Of a stretch of 64,000 bases of DNA, positions 43,678 to 51,505 are shown piece by piece. Made by a program: the position numbers and the translations under genes. The notes below the pieces were generated by a model. The model was not told the origin of the DNA and made no database searches. It saw only the letters and a program-made list of their open reading frames with translations. The stretch is taken from the NCBI GenBank assembly GCA_025937835.1, contig JAICQO010000007.1, forward strand, positions 1 through 64,000, read 5' to 3'. The DNA is from Polyangiaceae bacterium. Lineage in GTDB: Bacteria; Myxococcota_A; Polyangia; Polyangiales; Polyangiaceae. Within the stretch, counting starts at the first letter, position 1, and each line of letters starts with the position of its first letter.

Positions 43678-45060
43678 CTACTGCTTCATGAGGACGTTGC
43701 GATCCATCACGCGTCGCACGTACCCCTCGGCCGCGTCGAGCTCGCGCTGGATCTGCGCCCTCAAGCCTTTTTCCCCGTATTGTTTGTAGTACTCGATGGA
43801 GCGGACGTGCGCTTCGCTGAGCTTGTTCTCGGCCATCAGTGAGTAGGGGTTGCCCCAGGCGGGCGGCGTCTCCGTCGCGAGCTCGGCGAACAGCTCGCCC
43901 AGGCGCTGCCCTCCGTAGTACTCGAAGGGCCGCTTGAGCTCCGGCAGGTCCCAGGCGTCCTTGAGCGGCGGCAAGATCGCCGTCTCGGCGAAGCGCTTAC
44001 CGAGCGAGTCCTTGTCGAAGTAGAGCGCCTTCGCGAACTCCCAGGCGAGCTCGGGGTGCTCGGTGGCGCGCGCGATCGCGAGGCCGGTGCCGCCCCAGGC
44101 GCTGGTGCGCCGCCCGCCGGGCTCCCAGACCGGAAACGGGATGGCCCGGAATCGCCCGGACAGGTGCGGCGCGTCGAGCTCGAAGGAATGCGTCCGCCAG
44201 TCCGGCGCGATGAAGAACAGCGCGAGGCCGTCCTGCATGGCCTTGAACAGCGGCTGCCCCCAGCCGCACTCGAAGGCGATCTTCTGAGGACCGACCGTCT
44301 GCCTCAGGTACCATTCGATGGTGTCGACGGTCTTCGGCTGGTTGAAGCCGACGCGCCCCTCGGCGTCGAACAGATCGATGCCGCGCTGCCGCAGCAGCGT
44401 GATGAGGCCCCAGGCCTGGGACGTCGGCAGGTCGATCATGAAGTGATCGATCACACCGTCCCCGTCGTTGTCGCGCGAGATGCGCTGCCCGACCGCCACG
44501 AAATCCTCCCAGGTCTTCAGCTGGGACACGTCGATCCCGAGCGACTCGACCAGCGCCGGCTGGTAGACGAGCACGGTCGGGTGCACGTCGTGCGGCAGCG
44601 CCAGCACGCGCTTCCGCATCGTCCACAGGCTGAGGCGCGACTCGACGAGCCGCGAGCGTAGGCCCTCGCGCTCGAGCCGCTCGGTGAGATCGAGGAAGCC
44701 GACGTCCTTCAGCGGCCCCCGCGTGAAGAAGCCGAGCCCGCCCTCCAGCATCTCGACCATGTCGGGCACGGGAGTGCCGGCCAGCATTGCATTCTGAAGG
44801 CGATTCTGCAGCGCAGCTCGATGAACCAGCTGCAGGCCGATGCTCACGCCGTGCTTCTTCTCGAAGCGTGCGATCACCTCCTCGTAAGACTTGACGTGAT
44901 TCGGCGCGAAAATCGCGAAAACTAGATCGGGCTTCGGCTCTCGCTCGCGGCGCGCGACGGCGAGCAACACCACGCTCGCGAGCAACACCACCGTCAGCCA
45001 GAACGGCGCCTTGCCGTATGGAAAGCGATCGACCACGGCTCCGGGGGCGACGTTTACCAT
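43678..45060 (-). CDS. Sugar ABC transporter substrate-binding protein, membrane-anchored
   Basis: 460 residues from the ATG at 45060. No lipobox is present; instead one helix ([19 protein letters not shown], about 20-40) should anchor it. The binding domain is of the MalE/UgpB type: [84 protein letters not shown], and [26 protein letters not shown]. An Asp-rich [10 protein letters not shown] loop near 205 looks like a calcium site. The ligand is presumably a cello-oligosaccharide, judging by the phosphorylase nearby. Confidence 0.88.
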   Translation of the reverse strand: MVNVAPGAVVDRFPYGKAPFWLTVVLLASVVLLAVARREREPKPDLVFAIFAPNHVKSYEEVIARFEKKHGVSIGLQLVHRAALQNRLQNAMLAGTPVPDMVEMLEGGLGFFTRGPLKDVGFLDLTERLEREGLRSRLVESRLSLWTMRKRVLALPHDVHPTVLVYQPALVESLGIDVSQLKTWEDFVAVGQRISRDNDGDGVIDHFMIDLPTSQAWGLITLLRQRGIDLFDAEGRVGFNQPKTVDTIEWYLRQTVGPQKIAFECGWGQPLFKAMQDGLALFFIAPDWRTHSFELDAPHLSGRFRAIPFPVWEPGGRRTSAWGGTGLAIARATEHPELAWEFAKALYFDKDSLGKRFAETAILPPLKDAWDLPELKRPFEYYGGQRLGELFAELATETPPAWGNPYSLMAENKLSEAHVRSIEYYKQYGEKGLRAQIQRELDAAEGYVRRVMDRNVLMKQ

Positions 45061-45069
45061 GGTTGGCGA

Positions 45070-45085
45070 ATTCCGTGGCCGGAAT
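45070..45085. promoter_or_regulatory. Operator-like palindrome between divergent transporter genes
   Basis: ATTCCG-TGGC-CGGAAT is a perfect inverted repeat lying in the 52 bases between the start codons of the binding-protein operon (left) and the ATPase gene (right). It is well placed for one regulator to control both. No LacI or ROK regulator gene is adjacent. Confidence 0.5.
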
Positions 45086-45112
45086 CGACCTCGTGGGTAT
45101 GATGCCGCGCCC

Positions 45113-46231
45113 ATGGCAGGCGTGATTCTGAAGGACGTGTGCAAGATCTTCGACGGCGGAGTCCGCGCCGTCGACAACTTCACGCTCGACATTCAGGACC
45201 GCGAGTTCGTGGTGCTGGTCGGCCCCTCCGGCTGCGGTAAGTCCACGACCCTGCGCATGGTGGCTGGCCTCGAGGAGATCTCGAGCGGTACCATCACCAT
45301 CGGCGACAAGGTCGTGAACGACGTCCCGCCGAAGGATCGGGACATCGCGATGGTCTTCCAGAGCTACGCGCTCTACCCGCACATGTCCGTGTACGAGAAC
45401 ATGGCGTTCGCGCTGAAACTCCGGAAAATTCCGAAGACGGCGATCGAGGAGAAGGTGAAGCACGCCGCCAAGGTGCTGATGATCGAGCACCTGCTCGAGC
45501 GCAAGCCCAAGGCCCTGTCGGGCGGGCAGCGCCAGCGCGTCGCGCTCGGCCGCGCGATCGTGCGCGACCCCAAGTGCTTTCTGTTCGACGAGCCGCTCTC
45601 GAACCTCGACGCCAAGCTGCGCGTCGAGATGCGCGCCGAGATCAAGCAACTGCACATGGGCCTCAACGCCACCACCATGTACGTCACGCACGACCAGGAG
45701 GAGGCGATGACGCTCGGTGACCGCGTGGTGGTGATGAAGGACGGTCTCATCCAGCAGTCCGGCGGCGCGCTCGAAATCTACCAGCGGCCGGTAAACCGCT
45801 TCGTTGCCGGGTTCCTCGGTAGCCCGCCCATGAATTTCTTGAGCGGCAAGATCATCGACGAGGGCGGCGCGCTCTGGTTCGACGAAGGCAGCGGCAAGCT
45901 CCCGGTTCCGCCCTCGGCCAAGAGCGGGCTCGCGGCTTACGCAGGAAAGCCGCTCGTGTTGGGCGTACGCCCCGAGGCGCTGTGCGACGCGCAGCACGCG
46001 CGGTTTTCCACCGAAGCGGGGCTCGATTTCCGCGTGATGCTGGTCCAACCCCTCGGTGACAAGATGGACGTGACGCTGGCGACCGATGCGCACCCGCGCG
46101 TCGTCGCCCACCTGGATGCGTTCAGCGGTGTTCAGGCGGGGCAGACGCTGCGCATGTTCTTCGACCTGTCGCGCGTGCACTTCTTCGAGCCCGGGGACGA
46201 GGGCAAGCGCATCGCCACCGGCGCGAACTGA
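45113..46231 (+). CDS. Sugar ABC transporter ATPase (UgpC/MsmK/MalK type)
   Basis: 372 residues from the ATG at 45113. Walker [10 protein letters not shown] at about 38-46, Q-loop [10 protein letters not shown], signature LSGGQRQR near 137, Walker [13 protein letters not shown], and H-loop YVTHDQ. The C-terminal part (240-370) with PMNFLSGKI and LGVRPEAL is the MalK/UgpC regulatory beta-domain, so it can power carbohydrate import and perhaps serve several transporters. It is transcribed away from the permease operon and completes the importer. Confidence 0.95.
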   Translation: MAGVILKDVCKIFDGGVRAVDNFTLDIQDREFVVLVGPSGCGKSTTLRMVAGLEEISSGTITIGDKVVNDVPPKDRDIAMVFQSYALYPHMSVYENMAFALKLRKIPKTAIEEKVKHAAKVLMIEHLLERKPKALSGGQRQRVALGRAIVRDPKCFLFDEPLSNLDAKLRVEMRAEIKQLHMGLNATTMYVTHDQEEAMTLGDRVVVMKDGLIQQSGGALEIYQRPVNRFVAGFLGSPPMNFLSGKIIDEGGALWFDEGSGKLPVPPSAKSGLAAYAGKPLVLGVRPEALCDAQHARFSTEAGLDFRVMLVQPLGDKMDVTLATDAHPRVVAHLDAFSGVQAGQTLRMFFDLSRVHFFEPGDEGKRIATGAN

Positions 46232-46235
46232 CCGA

Positions 46236-46252
46236 GTCGGATTCTATCCGAC
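46236..46252 (+). terminator. Weak hairpin after the ATPase gene
   Basis: GTCGGA-TTCTA-TCCGAC immediately after the stop. The stem is short and the T tract is missing, so termination is uncertain. Confidence 0.35.
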
Positions 46253-46324
46253 ACACCGCGTCGTGGCGTGACGTCTGTCAGGATCGCTTGGCCGCGAATT
46301 CTGGTATAGCCAAAGACGCGTCAC

Positions 46325-47602
46325 ATGACGGAAAAACCCAAAGTTGGCATTTTGGTCGGCGGAGGCCCCGCCCCCGGCATCAATAGCGTGATCGGCGCGG
46401 CGACGATCCGAGCCTGCCTGTCCGGCTTCGGCGTCGTCGGCATCCGCGACGGCTACCAGTGGATCATGAAGGGGGATCTGAACAAGACCCGGATCCTCGA
46501 CATCGAGACCGTGTCCCGGATCCACTTCCGCGGCGGCTCGTGCCTCGGCACCTCCCGCGCCAACCCCACGAAGGATCCCAAGAACCTGGAGACCGCGGTC
46601 GACTCGCTCGGCAAGCTCGGCGTGGGCTACCTGATCAGCATCGGCGGCGACGACACGGCGTTCTCCGCCATGAACCTGGCCCGAGCCTCGAAGGGCGCGC
46701 TCAAGGTCGTGCACGTGCCGAAGACGATCGACAACGATCTCGATCTGCCCGAGAGCATCCCGACCTTCGGCTACCAGACGGCCCGCCACGTTGGCGCCGG
46801 CATCGTGCAGGATCTTCTGACCGACGCGCAGACCACCTCGCGCTGGTACTTCGTGGTGGCGATGGGGCGTAAGGCCGGCCACCTCGCGCTCGGCATCGGC
46901 AAGGCCGCGGGCGCCACCCTCACGATCATCCCGGAAGAGTTCCGCAAGGAGCGGATCGGCCTCGACGAGATCGCCGACATCCTCGTCGGCTCGATCGTCA
47001 AGCGCCTGGCCTATGGCCGCCCCGACGGCGTGGCGATCCTGGCCGAGGGCCTGGTCGAGCACCTCGACGAGAAAGAGCTCGAAAAGTACGTGCCCGCGCT
47101 GGAGCGCGACGAGCACGACCACATCCGCATCGCCGAGGTCGAGTTCGGCCCGATCATCAAGGCGCGCGTGAGCGAGAAGCTCAAGGAGCTCGGGATCAAG
47201 GCCACGATCGTGTCGAAGAACATCGGCTACGAGCTGCGCTGTACCGATCCGATCCCGTTCGACATGGAATACACGCGCGACCTCGGTTACTGCGCGGCGA
47301 AGTTCCTGATCGAGGGAGGCTCGGGCGCGATGGTCACGATCCAGCGCGGCGTGTTCCGCCCCGTGCCGTTCGAGGACATGCTCGATCCGAAGACCGGGCG
47401 CACCCGCGTGCGCATGGTCGACATCAATACGGAGCAGTACAAGATCGCGCGGCGCTACATGCTGCGCCTGCGCCGTGACGATTTCGAAGACGACAAGGAG
47501 ATCAGCCGCTGCGCCGCGATCGCTCGCGTGACCCCGGCCGAGTTCCGGCGCCGCTTCGAGTACCTCGTCCAGGAAGAAGACCCCCCGCTGCGCTTCGGCT
47601 GA
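46325..47602 (+). CDS. pfp: Phosphofructokinase, PPi-dependent type
   Basis: 425 residues. It phosphorylates fructose 6-phosphate. The nucleotide-site signatures are GGDDT at 107-111 and PKTIDND at 132-138. ATP-using enzymes have Gly at the two diagnostic positions (GGDGS and PGTIDND in E. coli); Asp110 and Lys133 here mark the pyrophosphate-dependent type, which is reversible. Other motifs: GGGPAPGIN at 12-20, MGRKAGHLAL and an Arg-rich C-terminus. It lies 6 bases ahead of the aldo/keto reductase gene. Confidence 0.9.
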   Translation: MTEKPKVGILVGGGPAPGINSVIGAATIRACLSGFGVVGIRDGYQWIMKGDLNKTRILDIETVSRIHFRGGSCLGTSRANPTKDPKNLETAVDSLGKLGVGYLISIGGDDTAFSAMNLARASKGALKVVHVPKTIDNDLDLPESIPTFGYQTARHVGAGIVQDLLTDAQTTSRWYFVVAMGRKAGHLALGIGKAAGATLTIIPEEFRKERIGLDEIADILVGSIVKRLAYGRPDGVAILAEGLVEHLDEKELEKYVPALERDEHDHIRIAEVEFGPIIKARVSEKLKELGIKATIVSKNIGYELRCTDPIPFDMEYTRDLGYCAAKFLIEGGSGAMVTIQRGVFRPVPFEDMLDPKTGRTRVRMVDINTEQYKIARRYMLRLRRDDFEDDKEISRCAAIARVTPAEFRRRFEYLVQEEDPPLRFG

Positions 47603-47608
47603 GCACCC

Positions 47609-48538
47609 GTGGCGACGCCCCGCTTCGCACCCCGCCGGGAGCTCGGGAAAACCGGGTTCTCGGCGACGCGCGTCGGGATCGGGGATCTGGCCGATCGCAG
47701 CCTGCCGCTCGAAACCAGCGTCGCCACGCTGCGACGCGCGCTGGATTTCGGCCTGAACCTCGTCGACACCGCGCCGAGCTACGAAGACGGCTACAGCGAA
47801 GAGCTCGTGGGGGCGGCGCTCGCCGGACACAGCGATCCGATTTTCCTGATCGACAAGGTCGACCACTTCGACCGGCCGGTGGCGCCGCAAATCGAGCAGA
47901 GCCTGCAACGTCTGAAGCGCGAGCGGGTGGACCTGTTCGTGCTGCACGGCGTGAAGTCGCCGGAACAGTGGCGGCAGCTGACGGTCAAGGGCGGCACCTG
48001 GGAGCAGCTCCTCGCGTGTCGCTCGGCAGGCAAGTGCCGCTTCGTCGGGATCTCGGCGCACCACCCCGAAGCGCTGGACGCCGCGCTCGACGCCGGCGCT
48101 TGCGACGTCTTGATGTTCCCGATCGGGCCGTTCGTCGATGCGCGCTACGTCGAGCAGATCTTGCCCAAGGCGCGCGCGCTCGGCGTCGGCAGCGTCTGCT
48201 TCAAGACCTTCGGCGCCGGCAAGCTGCTCGGCGACACGGAGGGCTACGGCCGAGAGCTCTCGGCACGCCCGCGCGGCAAGCTGAGCTCGGGCGGCGCCGA
48301 CGACGCCTCCCCCACCCTGCCGCGGCTCAGCGTCGAAGACTGCGTGCGCTACACGCTCACGGTCGATCCCGACGTCGCGCTGCTCGGAATGAGCTTTCCG
48401 AACGAGCAGGACGCGGCGCTCGCGGCAGCGGAGCGCTTCGTGGAGCTGTCACCCTCGGAGCTTGCCGCCGTTCGAGCGCGCGCCGCCGAAGCCATGCGCG
48501 GTAAGGGCAAGTGCTGGTGGGATCCCGAGCCGGCGTGA
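47609..48538 (+). CDS. Aldo/keto reductase
   Basis: 309 residues from a GTG start, directly after pfp in one operon. The AKR tetrad is present: D53 and Y58 in LVDTAPSYEDGYSEELVG, K83 in LIDKVD, H113 in FVLHGV. These define the (beta/alpha)8 NADPH-dependent reductases. The C-terminal LGMSFPNEQDAALAAAERF replaces the usual cofactor-binding GxxxxxQ... segment and is short of the last helices. The substrate is unknown; a sugar or glycolytic aldehyde is plausible from its partner. Confidence 0.85.
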   Translation: MATPRFAPRRELGKTGFSATRVGIGDLADRSLPLETSVATLRRALDFGLNLVDTAPSYEDGYSEELVGAALAGHSDPIFLIDKVDHFDRPVAPQIEQSLQRLKRERVDLFVLHGVKSPEQWRQLTVKGGTWEQLLACRSAGKCRFVGISAHHPEALDAALDAGACDVLMFPIGPFVDARYVEQILPKARALGVGSVCFKTFGAGKLLGDTEGYGRELSARPRGKLSSGGADDASPTLPRLSVEDCVRYTLTVDPDVALLGMSFPNEQDAALAAAERFVELSPSELAAVRARAAEAMRGKGKCWWDPEPA

Positions 48539-48547
48539 GCGACGCTG

Positions 48548-49471
48548 CTACTTGCGGCGGGGCTTGCCGCGCCTCGTTCGGTGCTCCGACTTCAGAAAGT
48601 CGATGAGCGCGCGGAGCTTCGGCGCCACGTGCGCGCGGCTCGGGTAGTAGAGGTAGTAGCCAGGGAACGGCTCGCAGTAGCGCTCGAGCACGCGCACCAG
48701 AGTACCGCTCGCGAGCTCCTCGCGCACCAGGCTCTCGAGCGCGTACGCGATCCCGACGCCGTCGCGCGCGGCGCGCAACATCAAATCGGCGTCGTTGCAC
48801 ACCAGGCGGCCGTTCACGCCGATCCGAAAATCCTTGCCCGCCTCGGTGAACTCCCACTCGTAGAGGCGACGGCTCGTCACCATGCGGTAGTTGATGCACT
48901 CGTGCTCGAGTAAATCCCGCGGGTGTTTCGGCGTGCCGCGCTCGGCAAAGTAGCCCGCCGAGCCGACCACGGCGGCGCGCTGTTTTTCGCCGAGCCGAAC
49001 CGCGACCATGTCGCGTTCGAGCGTCTCACCGAGGCGGATGCCCGCGTCGAAGCCCTGCTCGATGATCGGCGTGAGCCCTTCGTCGAACGCCACGTCGAGC
49101 CGGAGCTCCGGATAGGCTGCGAGGAAGCGCGCCAGGACCGGCTCGATCAGCGCCCGGCTCGCCACGCGCGAGACCGACAGCCGCAGCGTCCCGCCCGGCC
49201 GCGCGCGGGCGTCGTCGAGTGAAGAGAGCGCGCTTCGTACCTCTTCCACGGCCGGTCGCACGCGGGAGAGGAAGCGCTCCCCCGCCTCCGTCAGGCCGAC
49301 CTTGCGCGTGCTGCGTTGGAGCAAGCGGACGCCGACGCGTGCCTCGAGCGCGCTGACCGTTTGCGAAACCGCCGACGGCGTCACCCGCAGCTCGGCCGCG
49401 GCGGCCGTGAAACTCCGCTTTTCCGCCACCATGAGCAGCACCGACAGACCCGCAAGCTCATCCTGGATCAT
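48548..49471 (-). CDS. LysR-family transcription regulator
   Basis: 307 residues. The N-terminal winged helix-turn-helix is FTAAAAELRVTPSAVSQTVSALEARVGVRLLQRSTRKVGLTEAG; the effector domain from about 90 on begins GTLRLSVSR. The form with GYFAERGTPKHPRDLLEHECINYR is the CrgA-like subgroup common beside SDR or oxidoreductase genes. It is divergent from an SDR gene, 84 bases apart, with a palindrome covering its start codon, so it likely controls the SDR gene and itself. Confidence 0.93.
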   Translation of the reverse strand: MIQDELAGLSVLLMVAEKRSFTAAAAELRVTPSAVSQTVSALEARVGVRLLQRSTRKVGLTEAGERFLSRVRPAVEEVRSALSSLDDARARPGGTLRLSVSRVASRALIEPVLARFLAAYPELRLDVAFDEGLTPIIEQGFDAGIRLGETLERDMVAVRLGEKQRAAVVGSAGYFAERGTPKHPRDLLEHECINYRMVTSRRLYEWEFTEAGKDFRIGVNGRLVCNDADLMLRAARDGVGIAYALESLVREELASGTLVRVLERYCEPFPGYYLYYPSRAHVAPKLRALIDFLKSEHRTRRGKPRRK

Positions 49472-49486
49472 TAAGCTGTTCTTAAT
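49470..49486. promoter_or_regulatory. LysR-type operator
   Basis: Perfect palindrome ATTAAG-CTGTT-CTTAAT, which contains the T-N11-A core of LysR-family sites. It overlaps the LysR start codon and lies 70 bases before the SDR start. It is AT-rich in otherwise GC-rich DNA. Confidence 0.6.
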
Positions 49487-49555
49487 AACACGTTCAGACT
49501 CAGGCGATTTTTCGAATGAGTCATCGTCCCTAGATTCCGGGTCGTGGAGCTAGCC

Positions 49556-50407
49556 ATGAGCGCAAAAACTCTCGATTCCAAGGTCTGGTTCGTCACGGGT
49601 GCGTCGTCCGGGTTCGGCCGGGCGCTCGCCGAGCACGCCCTCTCACGGGGCGACCGCGTCGTCGCGACCGCACGCTCGCTTGCCGCGCTTTCCGAGCTCG
49701 CCGAGCACGAACCCACGCGCGTCGCGCTGGCCGAGCTCGACGTCACCCAGCCCGCCCAAGTACGGCGCGCGCTGTCCGTCGCATTCGAGCGCTTCGGCCG
49801 CATCGACGTGCTCGTCAACAACGCCGGCTACGGCCTGGTCGGCGCAGTCGAAGAAACCAGCGACGACGAGCTTCGCGCCGCCATGGACACGATGTTCTTC
49901 GGCGCCGTGTCCGTCACGCGCGAGGCGTTGCCCGCGCTGCGCCGCCAGAAGAGCGGCACCATCGTCCAGATCACCAGCATGGGCGGGTTGATGAGCGTGC
50001 CCGGCTTCGGGGCCTACTGCGCAGCCAAGCACGCGCTCGAAGGCCTGTCCGAGGCGTTAGCCGCCGAGCTCGCCCCGTTCGGCATCCGCGTGTTGATCGT
50101 CGAGCCCGGCGCCTTCCGCACCCGGCTCTTCGGCGCCGCCTTCCGCCGCATGCGGGTGATCGAAGACTATGCCGCCACCGTTGGCCCCACCCGTGCCTAC
50201 TCGGACACCGCACCGGGCAACGAGCCCGGCGATCCAGCCAAGGCCGCCCGCGCGATCGCCGACGCCGTGGACGCGGGCGCGCCGACCCTGCGCCTGCCCC
50301 TCGGCGCGGACGCCCTCGGCGCCATGCGCGAAAAGCTCGCCCGCGTCCTTGCCGACTTCGAACAGAGTGAAGCCGTCGCGCGCGCGACGGCGTTCGATGC
50401 GCCGTGA
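49556..50407 (+). CDS. Short-chain dehydrogenase/reductase
   Basis: 283 residues from the ATG at 49556; GTGGAG lies upstream and the GTG at 49544 is an alternative. NAD(P)-binding TGASSGFGRALAEHAL at about 14-29, NNAGYG near 90, catalytic Ser in QITSMGG, and the Y-x3-K pair in YCAAKHALEG near 155-159 are all present. The Arg in ATARSLAAL at the end of strand two suggests NADPH. The long C-terminus is typical of classical SDRs acting on ketones. Its partner regulator is the divergent LysR. Confidence 0.92.
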   Translation: MSAKTLDSKVWFVTGASSGFGRALAEHALSRGDRVVATARSLAALSELAEHEPTRVALAELDVTQPAQVRRALSVAFERFGRIDVLVNNAGYGLVGAVEETSDDELRAAMDTMFFGAVSVTREALPALRRQKSGTIVQITSMGGLMSVPGFGAYCAAKHALEGLSEALAAELAPFGIRVLIVEPGAFRTRLFGAAFRRMRVIEDYAATVGPTRAYSDTAPGNEPGDPAKAARAIADAVDAGAPTLRLPLGADALGAMREKLARVLADFEQSEAVARATAFDAP

Positions 50408-50417
50408 GGTTTTCCGG

Positions 50418-50490
50418 AGCGGGACACGAGGCTCGAACTCGCGACCCCGAGCTTGGGAAGCTCGTGCTCTACCAACTGAGCTAGTCCCGC
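50418..50490 (-). tRNA. tRNA-Gly (anticodon CCC)
   Basis: 73 bases. Acceptor stem GCGGGAC / GTCCCGC with discriminator T, D-arm TAGCTCAGTTGGTAGAGCA, anticodon stem CGAGC / GCTCG around loop TTCCCAA, and T-arm with GTTCGAGCC. CCA is not encoded. Confidence 0.95.
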
Positions 50491-50609
50491 TTAGGTTCGG
50501 GGAACGTAGCGCGGTTCGCGGGGGTTGAAAAGGGCGAAGCCGCGCGGGTGGCGCGGGGGGTTCGGCGAGGGCTTGACCAGGGAGCGGAGGCTCGATAGAC
50601 CGGCGAATC

Positions 50610-50864
50610 ATGAAGATTGCGACCGTTCGTTCCGTCTGCGAGTGCCAGGCCAAGCTCGGGGCCGACGTGGACGAGCAGTGCAATGCGCTCAAGGGCTGGG
50701 CCTGGGATACGCGCCGCCGGGTGTACTCGGCGCCGGCCACGGCCAAGAAGGTGACGGACCAGCGCTTCGACGTGGGTTGGATGTGCCCGCTGTGCACGCG
50801 CAACGTGCTGCGTTCGTTCGACGTCTCGGCGCTCGGCTATCGCGAAGAGCGCGCTGCAGTCTGA
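50610..50864 (+). CDS. Small protein with two cysteine pairs
   Basis: 84 residues. Cysteines occur as CEC at 10-12, C24, and CPLC at 59-62, a layout that could bind zinc. The segment WDTRRRVYSAPATAKKVTDQRFDVGWMCPLCTRNVLRSF looks like a small folded domain. It has no homologue that I know. A GGAGG sits about 20 bases before the ATG, somewhat far. Convergent with the helical-repeat gene, 3 bases between stops. Confidence 0.55.
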   Translation: MKIATVRSVCECQAKLGADVDEQCNALKGWAWDTRRRVYSAPATAKKVTDQRFDVGWMCPLCTRNVLRSFDVSALGYREERAAV

Positions 50865-50867
50865 GTC

Positions 50868-51209
50868 TTACGCGGCGCGCGACGTGAGACCGTTGCCGAG
50901 CTCGACGGACGCGATCAGCGAGCGCAGGACGTTGGCGCGCGCGGCGTCGTGCGCGCGCTCGCGCAGCCACAGGGCTTGAGTCAGCGCCTGCCGCGCGTCG
51001 GCGATGCGACCCATGCGCCAGCTCTGCGCGGCGTAGAGCGTCCACAGGCGCGCGTCGGAGCCGGCTTTGAAGCAGGCTTCACGGAGCAGAACGAGCGCCT
51101 TGCGGTCGTCGCCGCGACGGCGCTGGCGCCGAGCCCGCTCCACGCACTGCTCGAGCTCATCGACCACGACGGGCTGCTCGGAGGCTGGGAAGCGGCGACG
51201 CTTGGACAT
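50868..51209 (-). CDS. Small TPR-like protein
   Basis: 113 residues from the ATG at 51209, with GAAGG upstream. After a basic N-terminus (MSKRRRF) the protein is all helix with two or three repeats of TPR spacing: RGDDRKALVLLREACFKAGSDARLWTLYAAQSWRMGRIADARQALTQALWL. It would bind a protein partner in the cytoplasm. Longer in-frame sequence upstream to 51641 is rejected because it does not look like protein. Confidence 0.6.
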   Translation of the reverse strand: MSKRRRFPASEQPVVVDELEQCVERARRQRRRGDDRKALVLLREACFKAGSDARLWTLYAAQSWRMGRIADARQALTQALWLRERAHDAARANVLRSLIASVELGNGLTSRAA

Positions 51210-51465
51210 GGTGCCTTCGCCGATGCGACTTGCGTGCCAGAGCCTGAACCTGGTCGGGCGCGGCGAAATTTCCCCGGGAACATCCGCGGCGAGCTCGGAA
51301 TTTCGAAGAGATTCTGCGGGCACCCGGCGGCACCGGCGCGGGCGACAGGGCTTTGACGGCGGAGGAGTCAGCGGCGCCGGTGTCGCGAAGAGGACACGCT
51401 TCCGGACAATCTTGTCCGGATCGGCGCGCGGCACAGTGGCGAAAACGAGTGCGAGTCCGAACCAA

Positions 51466-51487
51466 TGCGGGGCCCGCAGGCCCCGCA
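51466..51487 (-). terminator. Hairpin terminator after the cysteine-rich lipoprotein gene
   Basis: Perfect nine-base stem TGCGGGGCC / GGCCCCGCA with a four-base loop; on the minus strand it is followed by TTGGTT. It lies 18 bases after the stop at 51506. Confidence 0.6.
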
Positions 51488-51505
51488 CGTGGGGGCTCGA
51501 GACGG

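Noticed and set aside
45422-45433. CGGAA-AA-TTCCG, a fourth exact copy of the palindrome
   Set aside because: It lies inside the ATPase coding sequence and is explained by codons for Arg-Lys-Ile-Pro.
46244-48064. 606-residue minus-strand frame opposite pfp and the aldo/keto reductase
   Set aside because: Antisense shadow crossing two real genes.
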